The notes beneath the pieces are model-generated. The model worked only from the letters and a program-made list of their open reading frames with translations. It had not been told where the DNA came from and searched no databases. A program made the position numbers and the translations under genes. A stretch of DNA of 16,201 nucleotides from Bacilli bacterium (GTDB taxonomy: Bacteria; Bacillota_I; Bacilli_A; ML615J-28; CAG-698): the NCBI GenBank assembly GCA_028691715.1, contig JAQUYR010000017.1, positions 3,858-20,058 of the forward strand, read 5' to 3'. Shown here piece after piece: positions 6,823-13,791 of the stretch (position 1 is the first letter of the stretch; each line of letters starts with the position of its first letter).

Positions 6823-7836
6823 ATGAGTCTATTAGAAGTAAAAGATTTAAAGACATCGTTTTATGTTCCCGAAGGAGAAGTAAAAGCCGTAAATGGAATT
6901 TCCTTTTCTCTTGATGAACAAAAAGTCTTGGGAATTGTTGGTGAGTCTGGTTCTGGTAAAAGTGTTACAGCTTATTCAATAATGCAAATATTGACGAATC
7001 CCGGTAAAATTGTGGGTGGAAGCATTAAATATAAAGGTGAGGAATTAATCGGAGCCAGTGATGATACGATCAGAAAAATCAGAGGTAATAAAATCAGTAT
7101 TATCTTTCAGGATCCAATGACTAGTTTAAATCCTGTATATACTATAGGAAATCAATTGGTAGAAGCAATAATGCTTCACACCAATCGTGATAAAAAAGAA
7201 GCCGAAGCAAGAGCAATTGAGATGCTTACCCTTGTTGGGGTAAATGAGCCAACTAAGAGGATTAAACAATATCCTTATGAGTTTAGTGGAGGCATGCTAC
7301 AAAGGGTTATGATTGCTATGGCTTTAGTCTGTGAACCCGATATCCTGATTGCTGATGAACCAACAACAGCACTAGATGTCACTATTCAAGCCCAAATTTT
7401 GGATTTGATGAAGGCATTACAAAAAAAGATGGGAATGGCCATTATCCTTATTACTCATGATTTAGGAGTAGTAGCGGAAATGTGTGATGAAATCGATGTA
7501 ATGTATGCTGGTAAAATTGTTGAAAGAGGAACAGCAGAGGAAATATTCTATCATCCAAAGCATGAGTATACAAAAGGATTGATTCGTTCAATTCCTGTAT
7601 TAGGTCATGAAAGAGAAAGGTTGAAGCCAATTGCTGGCTCACCTGTTGATTTACTAAACATGCCAGATGGATGTGCTTTTGCTCCCCGATGTGAAAGAGC
7701 GATGAAAATTTGCTTAAAAGAATATCCTGAAGAGATTTCTGTTGGGAAAGATCACTTATCGTCTTGTTGGGTGAACATCAGGGATGCTCTTGAAAAAGAT
7801 GGGATCTCCTTAGAAAAGGAGGTAAAAGATGAATAA
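6823..7836 (+). CDS. oppD: Oligopeptide ABC transporter ATPase OppD
   Basis: 337 residues, full length. One of two ATPases powering peptide import. Walker A is GESGSGKS (40-47), the Q-loop glutamine is Q96 (QDPMTSLNP), the signature is FSGGM (154-158), Walker B is ILIADE (174-179) and the switch histidine is H212. The C-terminal oligopeptide/dipeptide extension (about 232-320) carries four cysteines: 284, 290, 297 and 315. This is the conserved spacing that binds a 4Fe-4S cluster in some OppD/DppD proteins; whether a cluster forms here is inference. The signature loop has FSGGM in place of LSGGQ, normal for OppD. AGGTGA lies just before the ATG. Its end overlaps oppF by 8 nt. Confidence 0.94.
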   Translation: MSLLEVKDLKTSFYVPEGEVKAVNGISFSLDEQKVLGIVGESGSGKSVTAYSIMQILTNPGKIVGGSIKYKGEELIGASDDTIRKIRGNKISIIFQDPMTSLNPVYTIGNQLVEAIMLHTNRDKKEAEARAIEMLTLVGVNEPTKRIKQYPYEFSGGMLQRVMIAMALVCEPDILIADEPTTALDVTIQAQILDLMKALQKKMGMAIILITHDLGVVAEMCDEIDVMYAGKIVERGTAEEIFYHPKHEYTKGLIRSIPVLGHERERLKPIAGSPVDLLNMPDGCAFAPRCERAMKICLKEYPEEISVGKDHLSSCWVNIRDALEKDGISLEKEVKDE

Positions 7837-8842
7837 CGAAAAAGAAATTGTTAAAAAAAATGATGACATCATTCTAGAAATTAAAAATCTTAAGGAATAT
7901 TTTAATATAAATACAGGATTCCTTAAAACAACCAAACTCAAGGCAGTCGATGATGTTTCTTTCTTTATCAAAAGAGGGGAAACACTGGGACTTGTTGGTG
8001 AAAGTGGCTGTGGTAAGACAACAGTTGGAAGAACAATAGTCAATCTATATAAACCAACCAGTGGTCAAATAATTTTTGATGGTGAAGTTATCAATAATAA
8101 AAAAAGTATTAAAGAATTTCGAAAAAAAGCTCAAATTGTTTTTCAGGATCCATATTCTTCATTGAATCCTAGAATGACAGTAGGGGATATTATTGGCGAA
8201 CCTCTTGATGTCCACAAGTTATATAAGACAAAAGAGGAAAGAAAACAGAAAATTGATCACTTAATGGAACTCGTCGGCTTATCAACGGAACATGCTACAA
8301 GATATGCTCATGAGTTTAGTGGCGGTCAAAGGCAAAGAATTGGAATTGCTAGGGCATTAGCAGTTAATCCAGAGTTTATTGTTTGTGATGAACCTGTTTC
8401 CGCATTGGATGTCTCTATTCAAGCACAAGTAATCAATATGTTTGAAGATTTACAAAAGAAATTGGGATTGACATATCTCTTTATCGCCCATGATATCCTA
8501 GTTGTTAAACACATATCACAAAGAATTGCCGTTATGTACTTAGGAAAAATTGTTGAGCTGGCCTCATCAGATGAGTTGTATGATCATCCACTTCATCCAT
8601 ACACGATATCGCTATTGTCAGCTGTACCAATTCCAGATCCCAAGAGATCAAAACAAAAACATCGAATAATCCTTGAAGGAGATGTCCCTAGTCCTTTAAA
8701 AGTTCCGAGTGGATGTGCCTTTAGAACAAGATGTTCACGGGCAACTGAAAAATGTGCTCAGGAAAAACCTGAACTCATTGAAATGAAAGATGGTCACTTC
8801 GTGGCCTGTCACTATGTAGATTTAAGTGACGTTAAAAATTAG
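7829..8842 (+). CDS. oppF: Oligopeptide ABC transporter ATPase OppF
   Basis: 337 residues. The second ATPase, partner of OppD. Walker A is GESGCGKT (57-64), the Q-loop glutamine is Q106 (QDPYSSLNP), the signature is FSGGQ (163-167), Walker B is FIVCDE (183-188) and the switch histidine is H221. The C-terminal extension has cysteines 296, 302, 309 and 327 in the same pattern as OppD. The ATG at 7829 is preceded by an excellent AAAGGAGG (7815-7822) at 6 nt. It starts inside the last codons of oppD (8-nt overlap, +1 frame), a sign of translational coupling that would keep the two ATPases near 1:1. The 62 nt after its stop hold a hairpin and then the oppA ribosome binding site. Confidence 0.94.
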   Translation: MNNEKEIVKKNDDIILEIKNLKEYFNINTGFLKTTKLKAVDDVSFFIKRGETLGLVGESGCGKTTVGRTIVNLYKPTSGQIIFDGEVINNKKSIKEFRKKAQIVFQDPYSSLNPRMTVGDIIGEPLDVHKLYKTKEERKQKIDHLMELVGLSTEHATRYAHEFSGGQRQRIGIARALAVNPEFIVCDEPVSALDVSIQAQVINMFEDLQKKLGLTYLFIAHDILVVKHISQRIAVMYLGKIVELASSDELYDHPLHPYTISLLSAVPIPDPKRSKQKHRIILEGDVPSPLKVPSGCAFRTRCSRATEKCAQEKPELIEMKDGHFVACHYVDLSDVKN

Positions 8843-8844
8843 GC

Positions 8845-8877
8845 AATAATAGTTTAGAAAGATATCTAAATATTATT
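8845..8877 (+). other. RNA hairpin between oppF and oppA
   Basis: AATAATA (8845-8851), a bulged G, and TTTAGA (8853-8858) pair with TCTAAA (8865-8870) and TATTATT (8871-8877): 13 base pairs, almost all A-U, around a 6-nt loop. No T-run of terminator type follows. It lies 3 nt after the oppF stop and 15 nt before the oppA ribosome binding site. It could be a processing or stability element that raises oppA mRNA over the rest of the operon, as happens before or after binding-protein genes in other ABC operons; this is inference. Confidence 0.45.
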
Positions 8878-8904
8878 TATAAAAAAATTAAAAGGAGAAA
8901 GAAA

Positions 8905-10674
8905 ATGAAAAAAGTATTAAGATTATTACTTGTTATTTTAACTGCTTTTGTACTTACAGGATGTAAGAAAAGCACTACATTAGTCGCTTGTGTTGGTCCA
9001 AATCCTGATACAATTGATCCTGCTTTAAATAGCTCTGTTGATGGTGCTACTTATATCATTCATGCCTTCTCAGGCCTTGTTGGATGGGCTCAAGATGAAG
9101 ACGGAAACTTGGAATTAGTTGCTGATTGTGCTAAAGCATTACCAGAAGCTGAAGCAACTGCTGATGGTAAAGTAAAATATGTATTCGAATTGAAAGATGG
9201 TTTAAAATGGTCTGATGGAACAGAATTGACAGCTGCTGATTTCGTATATTCATGGAATCGTGCTGCTTCTCTTGAAACTGCTTCTGATTATGGCTACATG
9301 TTTGATGTAATTGATGGTTATGCTGAGATGACAGCTGCTGATGATGATGGAGTTGCATTAAACCCAGATGCTAAATTGAATGTTACAGCTTCTACTGATG
9401 GCAAGAGTATTACTATTATTCTTCCAGTAGACGTTCCTTATTTCCTAGAATTATGTGCCTTCCCAACTTATATGCCTGTAAAACAGTCTATAGTTGAAGC
9501 AAATCCTGATGGATGGGCAACTGCTGTTGAAACTTATGTTGGAAATGGTCCTTACAAATTAGTTGAATTCTCACTAGATAGCAAACTTGTCTTCGAAAAG
9601 AATGAATATTATCATAACGCTGATGCTATTAAGCTTGATAAGATTGAATTTGCTCTATCTGATGATGACACAGCTATTCTTGCAAACTTTAAGAATGGTA
9701 CATATAAGATGATTGATTCAGTACCAAACGATGAAATTGATACATTAAAAGTTGAATATCCTGATGAATTCGTAATTGCTGGTCAATTAGGTACATATTA
9801 TGTATGTTTCAATGTAAACGATACTCAATTTAATGGATATACTCAAGCTGAAAAGACAAAGATTCGTTTAGCTCTATCTTTGTTAATCGATCGTAATTAT
9901 GTTGTTAAAGAAATCGGTAAAGCTGGACAACAACCTGCTAATGGTTTCGTTCCTCTTGGCTTGATTGAACCAGATGGAAGCGAATATATCTCTAATAATG
10001 GTCCTGCTGGTGATGGTAGTGGATATTATAGTGTTGCTGAAGCAGACTATGCTGCTAACTGCGCTGAAGCTATCGGATTATTAAAAGAAGTTGCTACATC
10101 AAGCGGTAAATTTACTGTAGGTGCTGATAATAAATTAACAGGATTCCCAACTCTTAAGTATATTACTAATAAGGGAACTGGTCATGAAGCTATCGCAACA
10201 TATTTACAAAGTGCTTTCTCAGGTTATGGAATTACAACAACTATTGAAGTTCAAGAATGGGGTACATTCTTAAATACTAGAAAAGATGGCGATTACTCTG
10301 TTGCTCGTAATGGTTGGTTAGCAGATTATAATGATCCAATTTCTTTCCTTGATATGTGGACTACTAATAGTGGTAATAATGATACTCAATTTGGTAGAGG
10401 TGAGCATGCATCATATGCAAATTATACATATAAAGGTGCATCTGGAAAAACTTGGGCTGAATCATATGATTTATTAATCGCTGAGGTTAAGGCAACAAAA
10501 GATCAGGCAACTCGTTTTGAATTAATGCATCAAGCTGAAGATATCTTGATGACTACTGGAGCTATTTGCCCAATCTACTATTATACTGATATTTTCATGG
10601 TTGATACTAGTCTAAAGGGATTCTTTGCTAGTCCTCTTGGATACAAGTATTTCATGTATGCTGAAGTAAAATAA
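8905..10674 (+). CDS. oppA: Oligopeptide-binding lipoprotein OppA (SBP family 5)
   Basis: 589 residues. It is the extracellular receptor that captures peptides and delivers them to OppBC. A lipoprotein signal peptide ends in the lipobox LTGC, so Cys20 would be lipid-modified and anchor the protein outside the membrane. The mature protein begins like family-5 binding proteins (PDTIDPALNSS, about 34-44), has the conserved ELKDGLKWSDGTELTAADF stretch (about 95-113), and near the C-terminus WLADYNDPISFLDMW, a region typical of OppA. AAAAGGAG precedes the ATG. Gene order B-C-D-F-A puts the receptor last, followed by a terminator, rather than first as in Bacillus subtilis opp. Peptide specificity cannot be read. 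Family-5 proteins also bind nickel, heme or sugars, but this one looks most like a peptide binder. Confidence 0.93.
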   Translation: MKKVLRLLLVILTAFVLTGCKKSTTLVACVGPNPDTIDPALNSSVDGATYIIHAFSGLVGWAQDEDGNLELVADCAKALPEAEATADGKVKYVFELKDGLKWSDGTELTAADFVYSWNRAASLETASDYGYMFDVIDGYAEMTAADDDGVALNPDAKLNVTASTDGKSITIILPVDVPYFLELCAFPTYMPVKQSIVEANPDGWATAVETYVGNGPYKLVEFSLDSKLVFEKNEYYHNADAIKLDKIEFALSDDDTAILANFKNGTYKMIDSVPNDEIDTLKVEYPDEFVIAGQLGTYYVCFNVNDTQFNGYTQAEKTKIRLALSLLIDRNYVVKEIGKAGQQPANGFVPLGLIEPDGSEYISNNGPAGDGSGYYSVAEADYAANCAEAIGLLKEVATSSGKFTVGADNKLTGFPTLKYITNKGTGHEAIATYLQSAFSGYGITTTIEVQEWGTFLNTRKDGDYSVARNGWLADYNDPISFLDMWTTNSGNNDTQFGRGEHASYANYTYKGASGKTWAESYDLLIAEVKATKDQATRFELMHQAEDILMTTGAICPIYYYTDIFMVDTSLKGFFASPLGYKYFMYAEVK

Positions 10675-10687
10675 TTTTAAATGTAAG

Positions 10688-10716
10688 AAGGTAAAGTTTT
10701 AGGCTTTACCTTTTTT
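10688..10716 (+). terminator. Terminator of the opp operon
   Basis: AAGGTAAAG (10688-10696) pairs with CTTTACCTT (10704-10712) around a 7-nt loop, followed by further T residues (six T from 10711). It lies 13 nt after the oppA stop. Confidence 0.85.
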
Positions 10717-10776
10717 ATTGTATAATGATGAATAATAATATATAATAAAAAAAGATAAAAAATATTAAATTTTCCC

Positions 10777-10807
10777 TTGACTCTAACCTTAGAGGAGATA
10801 GTATACT
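10777..10807 (+). promoter_or_regulatory. MerR-type promoter with palindromic operator
   Basis: -35 TTGACT (10777-10782) and -10 TATACT (10802-10807) are separated by 19 bp, two more than optimal. The spacer holds the perfect palindrome CTCTAA-CC-TTAGAG (10781-10794). An over-long spacer with a dyad between the boxes is the signature of MerR-activated promoters: the bound regulator twists the DNA to realign the boxes. The only gene downstream is the MerR gene itself, at 10831. Confidence 0.8.
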
Positions 10808-10830
10808 CTTTTTGATGTGAGGTGATTTAA

Positions 10831-11631
10831 ATGATTAAAATTGGAGATTTTTCCAAAATGGCAAAAGTGACGATTAAAGCCTTACGATATTATGATGAGA
10901 TAGGCCTATTAAAACCATCATATATCGATAGAGATACATCTTATCGCTATTATGAGACAACACAATTGACAGAACTCTCTAAAATTGTTTTGTTAAGGCA
11001 GATTGGTGTTCCAATTGAAGACATAATTCGCTACAAAAAGGGAACAAGTCTTGAAGAAATACTCAAGGAGAGAAGGACTGCAGCAATTCAAAACCTTGAA
11101 AACAGTAAAAAGCAATTACTTCACATTGATTATTTACTAAAAGAAAAGGAGAAAATAATGGATTATCAAGCAATTATTAAGAATGTACCAGAATGTGTTG
11201 TTTACTTCCGTCAGGGAATAATCAAAAACTTTTCAGAAATTACTTCGTTTATTGTTGATGCTGAAAGAGAAGTCAGAGAAAACAATCCTGATATTAAAAT
11301 AGTAGAACCCAATTACTGTTATATCATCTATCTAGATGAAGAGTTTTATCCAAAAAACATGCTCATAGAGTATGCTGAAGCTGTAGTAAAAGAGGGTGTA
11401 GCTAGTAAAAATGTGCAGTTTAAAACTGTTCCTGAAACGAAAGTGGTAAGTTTGTTGCACAAGGGAAGCTATAACGGACTTACTGATGCTTATGCTTATA
11501 TTACAAAATGGATCAGAGAAAATGGTTATACTATTATTGATCGCCCTCGCGAGAGATATATCGATGGTCATTGGAACAACAAAAAAGAAGAGGATTGGTT
11601 AACTGAAATTCAGTTTCCTATAGCTAAATAA
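10831..11631 (+). CDS. MerR-family regulator with GyrI-like effector domain (BmrR/BltR type)
   Basis: 266 residues. The N-terminal winged helix-turn-helix (about 3-70) has the classic MerR marks: IGDFSKMAKVTIKALRYYDE, GLLKPS, and YRYYE. A coiled-coil dimerisation helix (about 73-110) follows. Residues about 118-264 form a GyrI-like/SRPBCC-type ligand-binding domain, as in BmrR and BltR, which sense lipophilic cations or other small molecules; the ligand here is unknown. No metal-binding cysteine cluster is present, so it is not a mercury or copper sensor. AGGTGA (10820-10825) lies 5 nt before the ATG. The 19-bp-spacer promoter with palindrome directly upstream indicates self-activation. No efflux pump or other target gene sits next to it; any further targets lie elsewhere. 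Confidence 0.9.
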   Translation: MIKIGDFSKMAKVTIKALRYYDEIGLLKPSYIDRDTSYRYYETTQLTELSKIVLLRQIGVPIEDIIRYKKGTSLEEILKERRTAAIQNLENSKKQLLHIDYLLKEKEKIMDYQAIIKNVPECVVYFRQGIIKNFSEITSFIVDAEREVRENNPDIKIVEPNYCYIIYLDEEFYPKNMLIEYAEAVVKEGVASKNVQFKTVPETKVVSLLHKGSYNGLTDAYAYITKWIRENGYTIIDRPRERYIDGHWNNKKEEDWLTEIQFPIAK

Positions 11632-11634
11632 CAA

Positions 11635-11666
11635 AAAGGGACTTACGAACAATCGTAAGTCCCTTT
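11635..11666. terminator. Bidirectional terminator between merR-type gene and HAD gene
   Basis: A 14-bp perfect stem, AAAGGGACTTACGA (11635-11648) with TCGTAAGTCCCTTT (11653-11666), around the 4-nt loop ACAA. There are A residues before it and T residues after it, so it can act on both strands. The minus-strand stop codon of the HAD gene (11667-11665) begins within it. Confidence 0.88.
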
Positions 11667-12486
11667 ATTCATTTTCTCTGAAGATTTTTTGAAGATGCTT
11701 TTTGACACCTTGATGATCATTATCACTCTTTGTAAATGCTTTAGCAACTTTTTCGAGTTCATCTGAACAATTTTTAATAGCTACACCATAATGCGCTTTT
11801 TTAATCATAGAGATGTCATTGTTTTCATCACCAAATGCAATAGTTTTAGTTGGATCAATTTGATATCTCTCAATTAGATATTGCATAGCTTTCCCTTTAT
11901 TAGCGTTTTTATGGCTGAGAACAAAAGTACACAGACCATCTTTTTCGCCCCAATATCCATAGGCAAAGTCTTTATAACTCTCCAGTACATCAACTGTCTT
12001 TTGATATCCTTCCTTAATAATTTGAAAAAAGGAAATATGAAGATCTTCAGTAACAATATTCTTTAATTTTCCTTCAACCCTTTTTATATTAAACTCTTTA
12101 TCATCATGAATGATCCACCAAGGAATATATTTCTTATTCTCCATAAATAAATAGTTATCACTACCAACAAAGCCACTAAATAGGTAAGGATCTATTTTGG
12201 AGAATAACGATTTAAATGTTTCCTTATCCATGTGGTTACTGATATGCTCATAACCATTTTCATTGGGAATATATATATTTGCACCATTATCACAGATGAT
12301 AGGATTTTTAATCTTTAACAAGCGAGCAAACCTAATTGTCCCCTGAACAGGTCTCCCTGTAGCTATCACAAACATATGTCCCTTTTTGACCAATTTTCTG
12401 ATATAAATCCGTGTAGCTAGGGGAATATTTTTCTTAGTAGTTAGTAAAGTAGAATCTAAATCAGAAAGTATCAGATATTTATTCAT
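11665..12486 (-). CDS. Cof-type HAD-superfamily phosphatase
   Basis: 273 residues, the normal length for the Cof/YidA-like (HAD-IIB) group of cytoplasmic phosphatases acting on sugar phosphates, FMN or similar small phosphates. All catalytic motifs are present: DLDST (9-13, with nucleophile D9 and acid/base D11), ATGRP (42-46, motif II Thr43), a lysine in NKGKA (196-200) and GDENND (219-224) that binds Mg2+. The cap domain (about 85-190) sets specificity and gives no clue to the substrate. AAAGGTGATT lies before the ATG at 12486. An extended -10 (TGATATAAT on the minus strand, -10 hexamer 12508-12503) sits upstream inside a CCAATT/AATTGG inverted repeat. The gene is monocistronic and convergent with the MerR gene. 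Confidence 0.9.
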   Translation of the reverse strand: MNKYLILSDLDSTLLTTKKNIPLATRIYIRKLVKKGHMFVIATGRPVQGTIRFARLLKIKNPIICDNGANIYIPNENGYEHISNHMDKETFKSLFSKIDPYLFSGFVGSDNYLFMENKKYIPWWIIHDDKEFNIKRVEGKLKNIVTEDLHISFFQIIKEGYQKTVDVLESYKDFAYGYWGEKDGLCTFVLSHKNANKGKAMQYLIERYQIDPTKTIAFGDENNDISMIKKAHYGVAIKNCSDELEKVAKAFTKSDNDHQGVKKHLQKIFRENE

Positions 12487-12502
12487 ATAATCACCTTTAC
12501 CA

Positions 12503-12511
12503 ATTATATCA
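12503..12511 (-). promoter_or_regulatory. Extended -10 promoter of the HAD gene
   Basis: On the minus strand TGATATAAT (12511-12503) is an extended -10 element, about 17 nt before the ATG at 12486. No good -35 lies at 17 bp, which fits an extended -10 promoter. The very short leader just holds the ribosome binding site. The element is flanked by the inverted repeat CCAATT (12500-12505) and AATTGG (12515-12520). Confidence 0.4.
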
Positions 12512-12545
12512 TAAAATTGGCATAAATATTAGTATTTTGTAAATC

Positions 12546-12574
12546 TTTACTTTTTTACTTAAAAAGGGTATAAT
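12546..12574 (+). promoter_or_regulatory. Promoter of the EIIC-like gene
   Basis: -35 TTTACT (12546-12551), 17-bp spacer, perfect -10 TATAAT (12569-12574). The start would be near 12581, leaving a leader of about 57 nt with no clear structure. Confidence 0.65.
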
Positions 12575-12637
12575 ATATTCCAAAGTATTAGATGATAGGA
12601 AAGGATAAACAAAATAAGGTTTATTGAAGGTGTCTAC

Positions 12638-13678
12638 ATGGAAGAAAATGGAAAAGAGAGAAGAGAACAAAGTAAAATAATTGTTTTTCTAAAAAAATAC
12701 GGAAAAAAGCTTCTTGATTATTTAATTAAAACAATGAATGGTATGGCTTTTGGTTTATTCTCTACCCTTATTATCGGAGTAATAATTCACAGGATCGGAA
12801 TCCTTCTTAATGTTGATGCTATTGTTGAACTAGCTAAAACCCTTATGGGCTTAATGGGAATCGGAATCGGAATCGGTATTGCTTGGTCACTTAAACTCGA
12901 TGGATTACGTTTAATCGTTGCTGGTGTCAGTGGTGGTATTGCTACATTTAAGTTTAAGGACCCTTTGGTTGCTTATCTTTGTGTAATTGGTTCTATTGAA
13001 ATATTGAATCTAATTTTGAGAAAAAAAACACCAGTGGATATAATTATCATTCCTCTGTTATCATCCTTTGTGGCCTATGGAATAACTCTGCTGATAGGAG
13101 AACCTGTTTCTTCAGCGATGACCGCTCTTGGAAATTTCATTGAAAGAGCTACTACTTTACAACCACTCTTTATGGGAATAATTATTGCTGTTATTATGGG
13201 AATGGCATTAACAGCACCAATTTCTAGTGCGGCTATTGCTACTGCAATAGGAATAGGGGGACTTGCTGGTGGAGCCGCTGTAGTTGGCTGCTGTGTGCAG
13301 ATGCTTGGATTTGCTGTGATGTCACGTAAAGATAACAATATCGGAATGGTTCTATCGGTAGCTTTTGGAACTTCAATGCTCCAATTTAAGAATATCCTTA
13401 GAAAACCAGTTATATGGGTACCAACTATTGTTGTATCTGCGATTTTGGGACCATTATCTACTTTAGTATTTAAGACAGAATGTATAAGTGTTGGAGCTGG
13501 TATGGGAACTAGCGGTTTAGTCGGTCAATTTGCCACTTTTGATGCTATGGGAGCAACCTCTGGTTTCTATTGGTCATTGATAGTGCTAGAGTTTATTCTT
13601 CCAATTGTCTTGGTTTTTATTGTTGATGTTATTTTTAGAAAACTTAAAATCATCAAACCTGGTGATTTAAAAATCTGA
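12638..13678 (+). CDS. Stand-alone PTS EIIC-like membrane protein (PTS_EIIC_2 type)
   Basis: 346 residues, highly hydrophobic, about nine to ten membrane segments after a basic cytoplasmic N-terminus of about 30 residues. Gly-rich helices (GIGIGIGIAWSLKLDG, about 75-90) and the segment around 170-205 (ERATTLQPLFMG, then MALTAPISSAAIA) match the PTS_EIIC_2 group of putative phosphotransferase sugar permeases. No EIIA or EIIB phosphorylation domain is fused or encoded next door, so sugar phosphorylation is not shown; it may depend on distant partners or work as a non-PTS transporter. Substrate unknown. GAAGGTG (12626-12632) lies 5 nt before the ATG. It has its own promoter and terminator, so it is monocistronic. 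It ends in TGA. Confidence 0.82.
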   Translation: MEENGKERREQSKIIVFLKKYGKKLLDYLIKTMNGMAFGLFSTLIIGVIIHRIGILLNVDAIVELAKTLMGLMGIGIGIGIAWSLKLDGLRLIVAGVSGGIATFKFKDPLVAYLCVIGSIEILNLILRKKTPVDIIIIPLLSSFVAYGITLLIGEPVSSAMTALGNFIERATTLQPLFMGIIIAVIMGMALTAPISSAAIATAIGIGGLAGGAAVVGCCVQMLGFAVMSRKDNNIGMVLSVAFGTSMLQFKNILRKPVIWVPTIVVSAILGPLSTLVFKTECISVGAGMGTSGLVGQFATFDAMGATSGFYWSLIVLEFILPIVLVFIVDVIFRKLKIIKPGDLKI

Positions 13679-13687
13679 TGAACAGAT

Positions 13688-13717
13688 AAAAAGTACTATT
13701 AATCTAGTACTTTTTTT
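13688..13717 (+). terminator. Terminator of the EIIC-like gene
   Basis: AAAAAGTACTA (13688-13698) pairs with TAGTACTTTTT (13705-13715) around a 6-nt loop, ending in seven T. It lies 9 nt after the stop codon. Confidence 0.85.
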
Positions 13718-13736
13718 ATTTCAAAATGATTTAATG

Positions 13737-13765
13737 TTTACAAATGATACAAAAAATAGTAAAAT
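13737..13765 (+). promoter_or_regulatory. Promoter of the NamZ-like gene
   Basis: -35 TTTACA (13737-13742), 17-bp spacer, -10 TAAAAT (13760-13765). The start would be near 13772, about 20 nt before the ATG, with the GAGGTG ribosome binding site (13780-13785) in between. Confidence 0.65.
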
Positions 13766-13791
13766 AAACCCAAAAAGCGAGGTGTAATCTT

